DNA of 64,000 bases from the NCBI GenBank assembly GCA_963691815.1, contig OY829654.1:10683298-10747297 (forward strand), read 5' to 3'. Within the stretch, counting starts at the first letter, position 1; each line of letters begins with the position of its first letter. Shown piece after piece: positions 49,493-64,000 of the stretch. Origin of the DNA: Echiichthys vipera. Its lineage: Eukaryota; Chordata; Actinopteri; Perciformes; Trachinidae. The position numbers and the translations under genes were made by a program. The notes beneath the pieces were generated by a model. The model did not search any database. It was not told the DNA's origin and was given only the letters and a program-made list of their open reading frames with translations.

Positions 49493-64000
<14,508 letters not shown>

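Overview
This window is vertebrate nuclear DNA, almost certainly from a teleost (probably percomorph) fish. It has split genes with GT-AG introns, long CA/GA/TC microsatellites and several teleost-type interspersed repeats. It contains no bacterial, phage or CRISPR features. I found four protein-coding genes by joining exons on splice signals, reading frame and similarity to known vertebrate families. They are pacsin1 (+, complete CDS), spdef (-, complete CDS), ilrun/C6orf106 (-, complete CDS) and uhrf1bp1/bltp3a (+, 5' part, running off the right edge). The order and orientation match human 6p21.31 (PACSIN1-SPDEF-ILRUN-UHRF1BP1), except that SNRPC, which lies between ILRUN and UHRF1BP1 in human, is not in the corresponding gap here.

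Layout. 1-17869: no recognised coding exon; repeats plus two weak candidates for upstream non-coding exons. 17940-27909: pacsin1, nine coding exons, 441 aa, followed by a probable long 3' UTR to about 30.7 kb. 30.8-31.5 kb: an inverted-repeat transposon remnant with a second inverted-repeat element nested inside it. 31765-35289: spdef on the minus strand, five coding exons, 327 aa, with a related inverted-repeat element in its last intron. 35.3-43.2 kb: non-coding, including a hAT-like element with a 5-bp target duplication and a candidate spdef first exon. 43178-47590: ilrun on the minus strand, five coding exons, 292 aa. 47591-49492: head-to-head intergenic region holding a ~230-bp GA/G purine tract just upstream of uhrf1bp1. 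49493-64000: uhrf1bp1, sixteen coding exons in the window (about 1069 codons), with one apparent GC-AG intron.

The four genes do not form a pathway; they are an old conserved neighbourhood. PACSIN1 is a neuronal F-BAR/SH3 endocytic adaptor, SPDEF an epithelial ETS transcription factor, ILRUN a UBA-like/NBR1-like regulator of inflammation and lipid metabolism, and UHRF1BP1 a chorein-type bridge-like lipid transfer protein. The most noteworthy points are the absence of NPF (EHD-binding) motifs in the PACSIN1 linker, the GC-AG intron and amphipathic repeat in uhrf1bp1, the purine tract and palindrome at the uhrf1bp1 5' end, and the nested transposon. I saw no convincing undescribed biological system.
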